Source of the DNA: Caulobacteraceae bacterium UBA3198
Lineage (GTDB): Bacteria; Pseudomonadota; Alphaproteobacteria; Caulobacterales; Caulobacteraceae
Length of the DNA stretch: 64,000 nt
Direction of reading: 5' to 3'
Assembly: GCA_002363865.1 (NCBI GenBank)
Contig: DEWY01000013.1
Location: 322,267 to 386,266 of the forward strand
In this document: piece after piece, positions 53,370 to 62,628 of the stretch
Position numbering within the stretch: position 1 is the stretch's first letter
Layout: every line of letters starts with the position of its first letter
Position numbers and translations under genes: made by a program
The notes under the pieces: model-generated
The model's input: the letters and a program-made list of their open reading frames with translations, nothing else
Database searches by the model: none
Told to the model about the DNA's origin: nothing

Positions 53370-53780
53370 CGCCGGGGTTCCTGGCGGCGGGCGTCCCAGC
53401 GGCGCACCACGGCCTGCAGACGGGGGCGAATACGGAGAAAGAGACCGTAGGCGCGTTCCAGCATCGCCAGCAGGGGCGGCCAGGAGGCCAGCCGTCCCAA
53501 GGGCCGCGTCGCCGGCAACTGCCCCCCAGAGCGCGGTGAAGGCTGCCGCGCCTGACTGCATCGAGCCGTCGGGGGCGGTCACATGGAAACGCTCGAGCAT
53601 CGCCTGCCGGGGCAACGGCGTATCTATGGTGGTCTCCAGGTCGATGAAGTTCACCTGCCCTGTCTCATCGAGCCTGCGCATGAGGGCGACCTCTCGGGCG
53701 CAGAGTGGGCAGGCGCCGTCGTACCAGACGGTCAGGCCAGGCTTGGCCGACGCTGGCGTCGGCGCGCGCACGTCTGTCAC
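53366..53780 (-). pseudogene. DCC-family (DUF393) thiol-disulfide oxidoreductase-like protein, apparent 1-nt frameshift
   Basis: Starts GTG 53780 (overlapping the DUF3313-like stop as GTGA) with LTVWYDGACPLCAREVALMR, the D-G-x-CPxC motif of the DCC/DUF393 family. The frame is normal to GAVAGDAALG. The expected C-terminus RLASWPPLLAMLERAYGLFL then RIRPRLQ is in the next frame; removing one C of a CCC run at about 53493-53497 restores it up to TGA 53368-53366. As written, the frame instead fuses to DUF3429. The function of the family is unproven; this is either a sequencing error or an inactivating indel. Confidence 0.75.
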
Positions 53781-54589
53781 CGCGGCGCGGCCGGTTCAGG
53801 CTCAGGCTGGGCCTGAGCGGGGCGGGCGGCGCTCGCCTCAGGCACATAGAGACCCGTGATGAACCGGGCGCCGAGCCCCTCGACCCGGAAGCGGGCGCCG
53901 AATTCCCGGCAGGGATCGGTCTCGGCGGTGATGCTACGCGCGGTGTGGTCTTCGGGCGTCATGGCCGCGGCCGCGGCGTCTGCGAAGGGCTCGACGAACT
54001 GCAGGGCGTCGCCGATGCGGCTGAGGGAGGGGTTGTCAGTGCCGATCGCCGTAGCGGTGCGGCGCCAAACGATGGCGGCCACCTGTTGGCCCTGGGGGTC
54101 CAGCATCTCGGCTTCCGCGCCCAGGCCGCCCAGGGCGCCAGGCACCCGCACGCCAATCGGGCCGGGGATGAAGAAGCCGGCCGCCGCCGAAGCCGCCGAG
54201 CCGGCGCGGCCGGTGGGTACGACTTCGGTCACTGCGGCGCGCACCCGCGGAACCTGAGGCGCGGCGGTCGCTGCGATCTCGAAGCGTTCGGAAAGCTCGA
54301 AGCAGAGCTGGGCGTCCACTTCCCGCAGCAGGGCCGTCTGCTCGGCCGGCGTCATCCAGGCCTTGGCCTCGGCCCGAGGGGCGAAGACGGTGGGCTCGAT
54401 GCGCACCGCCGTGACTCCCGCAAGGGCATTGGCGTCTGTCCGGTCCAGCGCCCCGGCGCGCACCATGTCGGTGCGGGGCGCGAGCCCCTCATAGGAGGAG
54501 AGGAACTCGCCCTGCTGTGGGGCGCCGGCGCAGGCGGCCAGGGCGAGCAGGAGGGCGGGGGCGGCGAGGCGGGGGAGGCTATGGGGCAT
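53777..54589 (-). CDS. DUF3313-like lipoprotein
   Basis: 270-aa predicted outer-membrane lipoprotein: signal LPRLAAPALLLALAACAG. The mature part resembles DUF3313: QGEFLSSYEGLAPR, LAGVTAVRIEPTVFAP, AKAWMTPAEQTALLREVDAQ and the end RSITAETDPCREFGARFR. The 3' end overlaps the DCC start by 4 nt, so the two are coupled. Function is unknown. Confidence 0.8.
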   Translation of the reverse strand: MPHSLPRLAAPALLLALAACAGAPQQGEFLSSYEGLAPRTDMVRAGALDRTDANALAGVTAVRIEPTVFAPRAEAKAWMTPAEQTALLREVDAQLCFELSERFEIAATAAPQVPRVRAAVTEVVPTGRAGSAASAAAGFFIPGPIGVRVPGALGGLGAEAEMLDPQGQQVAAIVWRRTATAIGTDNPSLSRIGDALQFVEPFADAAAAAMTPEDHTARSITAETDPCREFGARFRVEGLGARFITGLYVPEASAARPAQAQPEPEPAAPR

Positions 54590-54626
54590 GGCGACCTTTA
54601 ACGCGGCGGCCGACCAGTGTCTCCGC

Positions 54627-56825
<2,199 letters not shown>

Positions 56826-56839
56826 GGCCGCCTTCTAGA

Positions 56840-56884
56840 GCGCGTTCCGATAAGTGGAAACCGGTTATCGGATGAAACGGGCGC
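56840..56884 (+). repeat. Palindromic intergenic repeat, copy C
   Basis: 45-nt element starting GCGCGTTCCGATAAGTGGAA with inner CCGATAA/TTATCGG palindrome and a GCGC end. It is closely related to copies at 6911-6954 and 37541-37584. It lies 15 nt upstream of the purL start, so it probably falls within or next to the purL leader. Confidence 0.88.
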
Positions 56885-56946
56885 AAGTCATGCAGGTTTG
56901 AGCGAGGTTCGCGACGCAGGGCGATAGGTCGGGCGGCAAAACGAGC

Positions 56947-56973
56947 GCGCCGCGGAGACGGTCTCCGCGGCGC
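56947..56973. terminator. 27-bp palindrome, possible minus-strand terminator
   Basis: Thirteen-pair palindrome with a single central base (arms GCGCCGCGGAGAC / GTCTCCGCGGCGC). On the minus strand it is followed by TCGTTTTGCC, so it could end a short transcript covering the 19-codon frame at 57005-57064. Confidence 0.5.
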
Positions 56974-57004
56974 CAGGTTTCGGGGAGGATGACGCCGGTG
57001 GGCG

Positions 57005-57064
57005 TCAGTCGAGGGCGAAGGCCAGCATGAGGGCGCTGGTGACCCTCCACATTCTGTTCAGCAT
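57005..57064 (-). CDS. Candidate 19-residue small ORF (leader-like)
   Basis: A short frame MLNRMWRVTSALMLAFALD lies in the purL-upstream region with a purine-rich upstream stretch (GAAAGGGAAG) and a palindrome with T-run 32 nt after its stop. It has a hydrophobic stretch, so it could be a tiny membrane peptide or leader. It is too short for reliable recognition. Confidence 0.3.
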   Translation of the reverse strand: MLNRMWRVTSALMLAFALD

Positions 57065-57263
57065 GGCTGCTTCCCTTTCTCCGCCCCTGGTGGCGGTTCT
57101 GGGACTAGAAATGGCTGTGATCGGGCCCCTGGCATCGGCGTGCGCCGCCATGGTCGCCATAAGCGGGCGGATCCCCGGCCGCTGACATCGCGCCATAGTT
57201 GAATGGAGGGGGCTAAGTACTCGCCTCGCAAGCGAAACGGGCCGACCAAAGGTCGGTGGGCAC

Positions 57264-57291
57264 GTTAACCTTTCACAGAACTATGGTTAAC
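57264..57291. promoter_or_regulatory. Operator-like inverted repeat GTTAACC-N14-GGTTAAC
   Basis: Perfect 7-bp arms (57264-57270 and 57285-57291) with centres 21 bp apart, two helical turns, lying about 100 nt upstream of the secreted-protein start. The TTAAC half-sites resemble half CtrA boxes. Confidence 0.5.
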
Positions 57292-57387
57292 GGAAACTTG
57301 TCAGGCCACCCATTCCGCCCTAACAGTGAAGGATCAGCGTAGGGGGCTGATGGCCGTTCGCCAGCCCTTGGATAGACTCAACTGGGG

Positions 57388-57837
57388 ATGGTTAATATGC
57401 TCAAGACAGCGTCAGTGGCGGTGATCGCGATCCTGGCCTCGGCCGGCGCGGCCAGCGCGCAGTATCATCCGACCGCAGCTCAGCCCTCTTATCAGACCTG
57501 CCCGCCGACCCATCCGGGACATCCGGGTCATTCTGACTGCTACTGCCCGCAAGAGCATGTGTTCTATCATCCGGGCACGCCGTGGAATGTCCGCCATACG
57601 GGCGGGCCGGCGGTGCGGATCTATTCCCAGCCGGTCTATGTGCCCTCGGGCCGCATCGATATCCAGGGCCCGCCCATCTATGTGGAAGCCCCGCCGATCC
57701 GCGTCGCGCCGGCCCAGATCTACCTGCACGCCCCCGATGTTCGGGTGAAGCCTTCGCAGGTCACCGTGGAGCCGCCGCAGGTTCATATCGCGCCCTGCCC
57801 GGATGGCCGCGTCTGCGGGCCAGTCGCTCGTCCCTGA
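57388..57837 (+). CDS. Secreted Pro/Val-rich repeat protein, unknown function
   Basis: 149-aa exported protein (signal KTASVAVIAILASAGAASAQ). The mature N-terminus has a Cys/His/Pro-rich stretch (CPPTHPGHPGHSDCYCPQEH), possibly metal-binding. The C-terminal half repeats a 7-8 residue strand unit: GPPIYVEA, PPIRVAPA, DVRVKPSQ, VTVEPPQ, VHIAPCP. No known domain was recognised. ATG 57397 is an alternative start. It is preceded by an operator-like palindrome and followed by a strong bidirectional terminator. Confidence 0.75.
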   Translation: MVNMLKTASVAVIAILASAGAASAQYHPTAAQPSYQTCPPTHPGHPGHSDCYCPQEHVFYHPGTPWNVRHTGGPAVRIYSQPVYVPSGRIDIQGPPIYVEAPPIRVAPAQIYLHAPDVRVKPSQVTVEPPQVHIAPCPDGRVCGPVARP

Positions 57838-57866
57838 TCTTCCAAGCTGCAGATCAGCCCGGACTG

Positions 57867-57900
57867 AAAGCGCCGTCGCCCCTGGGGCGGCGGCGCTTTT
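57867..57900. terminator. Strong, probably bidirectional terminator
   Basis: Stem of about 15 pairs (57867-57881 with 57885-57899), CTG loop, T-run TTTTCTTT on the plus strand and an A/T-flank on the other side. It lies between convergent genes. Confidence 0.9.
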
Positions 57901-57916
57901 CTTTGAACCCTTGCGC

Positions 57917-58387
57917 CTAACGGTTCTGCGGCAGGTAGGGCTGGAGGGCCCGCCATCGGTCCAGCTTCCGCTCGAACGCCAGGGTGTAGGCTGGACTGCT
58001 GGACGGGAGGGCCAGGAGATCCAATCCTGGCCGATCGGCCAGGGCTGGGGCGCCCATCTTGCCGGCCCGCCCGCCATTGAAGGCCACGACGTCCAGGCGG
58101 GGCAGGGTGTCGACCAGCTCCGCCAGGGGATTGGCCCGCGCCAGGCGAATGGCCCCGTCCAGACTGCCGTTCCGTTCCGCGGAGCCGACCACGTCCCAGA
58201 GGCCGACGCCCAGGGCGCGAAGGGCGCCCAGTCTGGCCTCATAGGACTGAGGCATATCCTGACCGGAGACGGCGGCCAGCAGCCGCCAGAACTGGTTGCG
58301 GGGATGGGCGTAATACTGAGCCCGAGCCAGGGAGACGTCGCCGGGCAGGCTGCCCAGGATCAGCACCCGGGTGTGCTCATCGACCAC
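57917..58387 (-). CDS. Uracil/hypoxanthine-DNA glycosylase-fold protein
   Basis: UDG-superfamily base-excision enzyme, most like DNA-deoxyinosine glycosylases. LILGSLPGDVSLARAQYYAH and PRNQFWRLLAAVSGQ form the catalytic strand/loop, and VVAFNGGRAGK and LLALPSSSPAYT the later motifs (SSSPAY in place of the usual SxxH-like motif). The only standard start here is GTG 58387, giving about 156 aa. Homologs usually begin a few residues earlier (KASFPPV), where no start codon exists, so the true N-terminus is uncertain. It starts 63 nt past the stop of the upstream gene. Confidence 0.82.
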   Translation of the reverse strand: MVDEHTRVLILGSLPGDVSLARAQYYAHPRNQFWRLLAAVSGQDMPQSYEARLGALRALGVGLWDVVGSAERNGSLDGAIRLARANPLAELVDTLPRLDVVAFNGGRAGKMGAPALADRPGLDLLALPSSSPAYTLAFERKLDRWRALQPYLPQNR

Positions 58388-58449
58388 GGGCGGGAACGAG
58401 GCTTTGCGGACGCCCGCCGGCGAAGGGCTTGGCGCGGACAGCCGGAGCC

Positions 58450-58902
58450 TCAGTCCATCGGCGCGCAGAAGGCGCGGATTTCGCGGGCCAGATCCAGATC
58501 GCCGCCTTCCAGGGCGACCCGGATAGCCTCTGGGCACTGGTCCTTGGCCGCCAGGGTGGTCACTTCCAGCCGCAGGGCCGCCTTGGCCTCGGCCTGAGCC
58601 TTCAAGGCCTTGGCCTCGCGGCGGTCGTCTGGTGTGCACAGGGACAGCCAGCTTGCATCGGCGCAGCGACTGATCAGCCGGGCCCGGCGGATGGCTTCCC
58701 GGTCCGGGGCGGGCGCGGCGGCGGCGTCTCTCGCGGGTTCAGGGGCTTGCGCCGGGGGCTGCGCCGGCGCCTCGGGACGATAGATGGCCTCCGGAACCCG
58801 GTAGCGGCATACCCAGCCCTCCGCCTCGAAGACGCAAGACTGCAGGGTGGCCTGCCCCTCCTGGGCGAGGAGGGCGAGGGCGAATGCGACGGCGAGTGAC
58901 AC
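58450..58902 (-). CDS. Exported hypothetical protein with cysteine pairs
   Basis: 150-aa protein with a short cleavable signal (LAVAFALALLAQEGQATLQ). The mature part contains SCVFEAEGWVCRY and then a Pro/Ala linker and a helical region with four further cysteines (RCADASWLSLCTPDD, DQCPEAIRV, EIRAFCAP), probably disulfide-bonded in pairs. No known domain was recognised. Its stop is followed 63 nt later by the glycosylase start. Confidence 0.65.
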   Translation of the reverse strand: MSLAVAFALALLAQEGQATLQSCVFEAEGWVCRYRVPEAIYRPEAPAQPPAQAPEPARDAAAAPAPDREAIRRARLISRCADASWLSLCTPDDRREAKALKAQAEAKAALRLEVTTLAAKDQCPEAIRVALEGGDLDLAREIRAFCAPMD

Positions 58903-59077
58903 CAGTTCCAGACCTCTTGCTCAGGGGCTGAACGATAACACCATTGAGCACGCCGCCCCAATACGGCCTGAGCTGTCACTTCGGAGCGGCGACTTGCTGT
59001 CGGGTCAGGTTTGGGCGGTCAGCTGGTCCGAGTGGAGCGAGCCGGCTCAGCAGAGGGGCCTTGAGTGAAGGGAAACC

Positions 59078-59326
59078 CTACTCCGCGACGTCGCGGAAAT
59101 AGGGCTCGACCTCGCCCTGCAGCTTGACCGTCACGGGGTTGCCCTTGCGGTCCAGGGTTTTACCCACAGCCAGGCGCACCCAGCCTTCGCTGACGCAGTA
59201 CTCGTCCACATTGTTCTTATCTACGCCCTTGAAGCGGACGCCGACGCCCCGCGCCAGGACGGCCTCATCATAGTGCGGGCTGTCAGGATTGGTGGCGAGG
59301 CGGTCGGGGGGCGTGTCGGTGGTCAT
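59078..59326 (-). CDS. DUF3297 family protein
   Basis: 82-aa protein matching DUF3297 over its full length: PPDRLATNPDSPHYDEAVLA, GVGVRFKGVDKNNVDEYCVS, GWVRLAVGKTLDRKGNPVT. ATG 59326 fits the family start. Function is unknown; it is widespread in alpha- and gammaproteobacteria. It stands alone. Confidence 0.85.
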   Translation of the reverse strand: MTTDTPPDRLATNPDSPHYDEAVLARGVGVRFKGVDKNNVDEYCVSEGWVRLAVGKTLDRKGNPVTVKLQGEVEPYFRDVAE

Positions 59327-59356
59327 AATGTCGGCTCCACAGGTGGGCAGGTTCAT

Positions 59357-59884
59357 AGGGCAGAATGGCCGCGCTCACCAAGCCCTCACTCGGCGGGCGG
59401 CCGCGAGGCTCTCCTCTCTGAACCCAGGCGCACGAAATCGAACAAGTATGCCGGGCAGATAATGCTGCGCCGCAACCTGAAGCTGGTTGCGACGCGGGGT
59501 GCGACAATCACGCCGGAGGCTGCGACATTCCGTCTTATGCCCCAGCACAATCCAACACCACGACAGGCTCCCTACTAACGCAGATCAATATATCAGCGTC
59601 ATTTTTGCCCGAAGATCGCCAAACATAGATAAACGATTGTTTTATTGCCGCTTCAAATTCAACTATTTTTCCACTTATAATTCGAATCGCGTGGCTAATA
59701 AGGCCAAGAGGGAAGCATAACAGATCCATATATACGCCATTTAACATGGAATGTTCTGTATAAACCCAGCGTGTTGCCGGGTGTTTGTCCTGACCTCTTC
59801 CTGACCGATTAAGGTTCTGTTTGCCTCTCTGGCGCCGTTATCCGGCCATTCAGACCCGCAAGAAAGCGGGTGAGGGGATCATTC
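59357..59884. other. Long intergenic region with AT-rich island
   Basis: About 530 bp without a convincing gene. The part 59580-59760 is strikingly AT-rich for this genome (runs such as AACGATTGTTTTATTGCC, TTTTTCCACTTATAATTCG). It precedes the YfiR-like/receptor/chemoreceptor cluster and presumably carries its promoter. Possible TTAAGG half-sites lie near 59811; I see no defined operator. Confidence 0.55.
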
Positions 59885-60412
59885 ATGTTCACACGCTACG
59901 CCAAGCCAGCGTTCGCTGTTTTGTGCGCCGCCGCGCTGGCCCTGCCAGCCGTGGCCCACGCCGACGCCACAAAGAACCTGCAGGTCGCAGGACGCGCCCT
60001 GACCTTCCTTGAAGGCGGCCCAACCGGAACCACGCGCATGGGGGTCGTCTTCGACCCGTCCAAGCCGGCTTCTGTCGCCGAAAAAAATGAAGTCATGGCC
60101 GCGATCGGCGCGGGCTATGACGCCGGCGCCGTCAAGCTGGTCGGCACGGCCGTCGAGGCCGGCGCGGTCGCTGGCTCCAACGCCCAGGTGCTTTTCGTGA
60201 CCAAGGGCGTCAACTACGCCGCGGTCGGCGCCGCCGCCAAGGGCAAGAAGATCATCACCATCTCCTCCGACGCCGCCTGCGCCAATTCCGGCGCCTGCGT
60301 CATGGCTGTGGCGACCGAGCCCAAGGTCGAAATCATCGTCAATCGTGCGACGGCCTCGGCCGTAGGCGCCGCCTTCAAGGCCGCCTTCCGCATGATGATC
60401 AAAGAAGTCTGA
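59885..60412 (+). CDS. Exported YfiR/DUF4154-like small protein
   Basis: 175-aa exported protein (signal FTRYAKPAFAVLCAAALALP, cleavage near AHA). The mature domain resembles YfiR/DUF4154: DAGAVKLVGTAVEAGAVAGS, NAQVLFVTKGVNYAAVG, GKKIITISSDAACANSGACV, VEIIVNRATASAVGAAFKAA. The Cys pair in AACANSGAC suits a periplasmic disulfide. YfiR regulates a periplasmic-domain diguanylate cyclase in Pseudomonas; here the neighbours are a TonB-dependent receptor (28 nt downstream) and a chemoreceptor. ATG 59885 has GAGGGG at good spacing. The family assignment is tentative. Confidence 0.65.
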   Translation: MFTRYAKPAFAVLCAAALALPAVAHADATKNLQVAGRALTFLEGGPTGTTRMGVVFDPSKPASVAEKNEVMAAIGAGYDAGAVKLVGTAVEAGAVAGSNAQVLFVTKGVNYAAVGAAAKGKKIITISSDAACANSGACVMAVATEPKVEIIVNRATASAVGAAFKAAFRMMIKEV

Positions 60413-60440
60413 GCCGGCGCGACGCCAGGAGCCATTGCAC

Positions 60441-62450
60441 ATGTCTAAATCCTTCCTGTTCGCCGGCGCCGCCGCCGGCCTCGCGCTCGCCGCCGCCCTG
60501 CCGGCCAGCGCCCAATCCATCGATTACGGCTCGCTTGAGGAGCTGTTCAACGAGCCCGTGACCACCAGCGCCACTGGCTCGCCGCAACGCGCCAGCCAGG
60601 CGCCGGTCGACATGGACATCATCTCGGCCGACGAGATCCGGCGCTCGGGCGCCACCGACCTGCCGACCATCCTGTCCCGCGTGGCTGGTGTCGACATCCA
60701 GGCCTGGAGCGCCGGTCATGCCGACGTGGGCGTTCGCGGCTACAATCAGGCCCGCTCGGCTCGCCTGCTGGTGCTGGTCAACGGTCGTCAGGCCTATCTC
60801 GACCACTATGGCTACACCGCCTGGTCGACCCTGCCGGTCCGCCTGGAAGAGATCCGCCAGATCGAAGTGGTGAAAGGCCCCAACTCGGCCCTGTTCGGCT
60901 TCAACGCCGTGGCCGGTGTGGTGAACATCATCACCTACAATCCGAAGTTCGACGACGAGGGCTTCGCCACCGCCCGCGCCGGCAATGGCGGCTATGGCGA
61001 GCTGGCCCTGGGTCACACGGTCAAGCTCGGCGACCGCGTCTCCGCCCGGCTCACCGCCGGCGGCTCGCAACAGGACGAGTGGGACAACAACACCGGGTCG
61101 GCTGACCGCCTGTTCCGCGATGCTGAGCGGGTGACGGCCAACATCGACGCCATCGCTCAGCTGGCCGACACCGTCGAGCTGCGGGTGGAAGGCGGTTACG
61201 CCAACACCCAGCAGACCGACATCATCTCAACCTATGCTTATGTGCCGGCCAAGTACCTGGCGCGCTCGGTGAAGGGCACCCTGGCCTGGGATTCGAAATT
61301 CGGCTTGATCCAGGCTTCGGCCTATCAGAACGACCTGACGGTCAAGACCGAGATCGCCGCGGTTCCGACCCTGTACGAAAACACCATCCGTGTGTTCAGT
61401 CTGCAGAACCTCTTTAAGGTCGGCGCCAAGCACACCTTCCGGGTGGGCGTGGAGCAGCGCAACAACGAGATGCCCACCGCGCCTGTGCGCGGCGCGACCA
61501 TCAGCTATGACGTGGCTTCGGTCTCGGGCATGTGGAACTGGCAGGTCAACGACGCCCTGGCCCTGACGGCCGCCGCCCGCTACGACTCCCTGGAGCTGAA
61601 GCGTGAAGGGGTTTTCCCCGCCGGCCTGCCGCCGCTGGGCAACAGCCTCTGGGACCGCAGCCTGGAGGAGACGACCTACAATCTCGGCGCCGTGTGGAGC
61701 GCCACCCCGGCCGACACCTTCCGGGCGACTTATGCCCGGGGCGTGCAGCTGCCGACCCTGGTGGACCTGGGCGGCCTGCAGCTGGTGGCGGTGACGCCGA
61801 CCTTCCGCGGCGCCTTCGGGGGCAATCCCACCCTTGAGCCCACCGTGGTGACCAATGTCGGTCTGGCCTATGACCGCGACATGCCGCAGTTCGGCGGCAA
61901 GGTCGGGGTCCGCCTCTTCGCCCAGAAGAGCGAGGACCTGAAAGGCCAGCCCAACGGGGCGCAGGCCGATCTGCCGGCGACTCCGGTCAGCCTGCCGGTC
62001 TACACCTTCGTCAATATCGGTGAGTCCGAACTCAAGGGGGTCGAACTGACCGCCGAGGGCCGCTACGCTGACGGCTTCCACTGGAGCGCCAACTACGTCT
62101 TCACCGACGTGGAGGAGTCCATTGACGCCGGCTACAACGCCGCCACCCGCTATGCCGCCTTCGCCGCCACCACCCCGGAGCACAGGGCCAATCTGAACAT
62201 TGGCTGGTCCAACGACCAATGGTCGGTGGACACCTTCGCCCGCTACGAAGGCGACAAGGCGCTCTATTACAACGCCGCGCTTCAGCCGGTGGACGGCCAC
62301 ATGACCTTTGCCGGCCGTGTCGCTCGCGAGCTTCCCTATGGGATGACCCTGGCGCTCAGCGGGCAGAACCTGCTGGACGACGCCCAGCGCCAGACCAGCG
62401 GCCTGGCCGCCGAACGCCGGGTGTTCATGACGCTCAGCAAGGATTGGTGA
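60441..62450 (+). CDS. TonB-dependent outer-membrane receptor (sensor-type plug)
   Basis: 669-aa outer-membrane receptor. Signal KSFLFAGAAAGLALAAALPA, then IDYGSLEELFNEPVTTSATG, resembling the N-terminus of receptors found beside YfiR-like genes. The plug reads IISADEIRRSGATDLPTILS, RLLVLVNGRQAYLDHYGYTA, IEVVKGPNSALFGFNAVAGV, and the barrel ends RRVFMTLSKDW with a terminal Trp. It is 28 nt after the YfiR-like gene and 178 nt before the chemoreceptor gene, all on the plus strand. The ligand is unknown. Confidence 0.92.
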   Translation: MSKSFLFAGAAAGLALAAALPASAQSIDYGSLEELFNEPVTTSATGSPQRASQAPVDMDIISADEIRRSGATDLPTILSRVAGVDIQAWSAGHADVGVRGYNQARSARLLVLVNGRQAYLDHYGYTAWSTLPVRLEEIRQIEVVKGPNSALFGFNAVAGVVNIITYNPKFDDEGFATARAGNGGYGELALGHTVKLGDRVSARLTAGGSQQDEWDNNTGSADRLFRDAERVTANIDAIAQLADTVELRVEGGYANTQQTDIISTYAYVPAKYLARSVKGTLAWDSKFGLIQASAYQNDLTVKTEIAAVPTLYENTIRVFSLQNLFKVGAKHTFRVGVEQRNNEMPTAPVRGATISYDVASVSGMWNWQVNDALALTAAARYDSLELKREGVFPAGLPPLGNSLWDRSLEETTYNLGAVWSATPADTFRATYARGVQLPTLVDLGGLQLVAVTPTFRGAFGGNPTLEPTVVTNVGLAYDRDMPQFGGKVGVRLFAQKSEDLKGQPNGAQADLPATPVSLPVYTFVNIGESELKGVELTAEGRYADGFHWSANYVFTDVEESIDAGYNAATRYAAFAATTPEHRANLNIGWSNDQWSVDTFARYEGDKALYYNAALQPVDGHMTFAGRVARELPYGMTLALSGQNLLDDAQRQTSGLAAERRVFMTLSKDW

Positions 62451-62531
62451 TCGCTATCGGCCCCATCCTCCCCCCTCCCCCGAGGGTGGGGCCGCCCCCG
62501 GGGGGCCGCGCCGAGCAGGGCGCGGTCCCCC

Positions 62532-62579
62532 GTCTTCTTCTGAATATGTCTTCTTCTGAACAAGTCTTCTTCTGAACAA
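62532..62579 (+). repeat. 16-bp tandem repeat, three copies
   Basis: GTCTTCTTCTGAACAA repeated at 62532-62547 (last bases differ: ATAT), 62548-62563 and 62564-62579. It lies in the gap between the receptor and the chemoreceptor, after a G/C-rich hairpin-forming stretch at 62480-62515. Confidence 0.9.
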
Positions 62580-62628
62580 GCCTACCGCCGTATGCCGCCC
62601 CAGGCTGGCGGCGCCCCGGAGACCAGAG

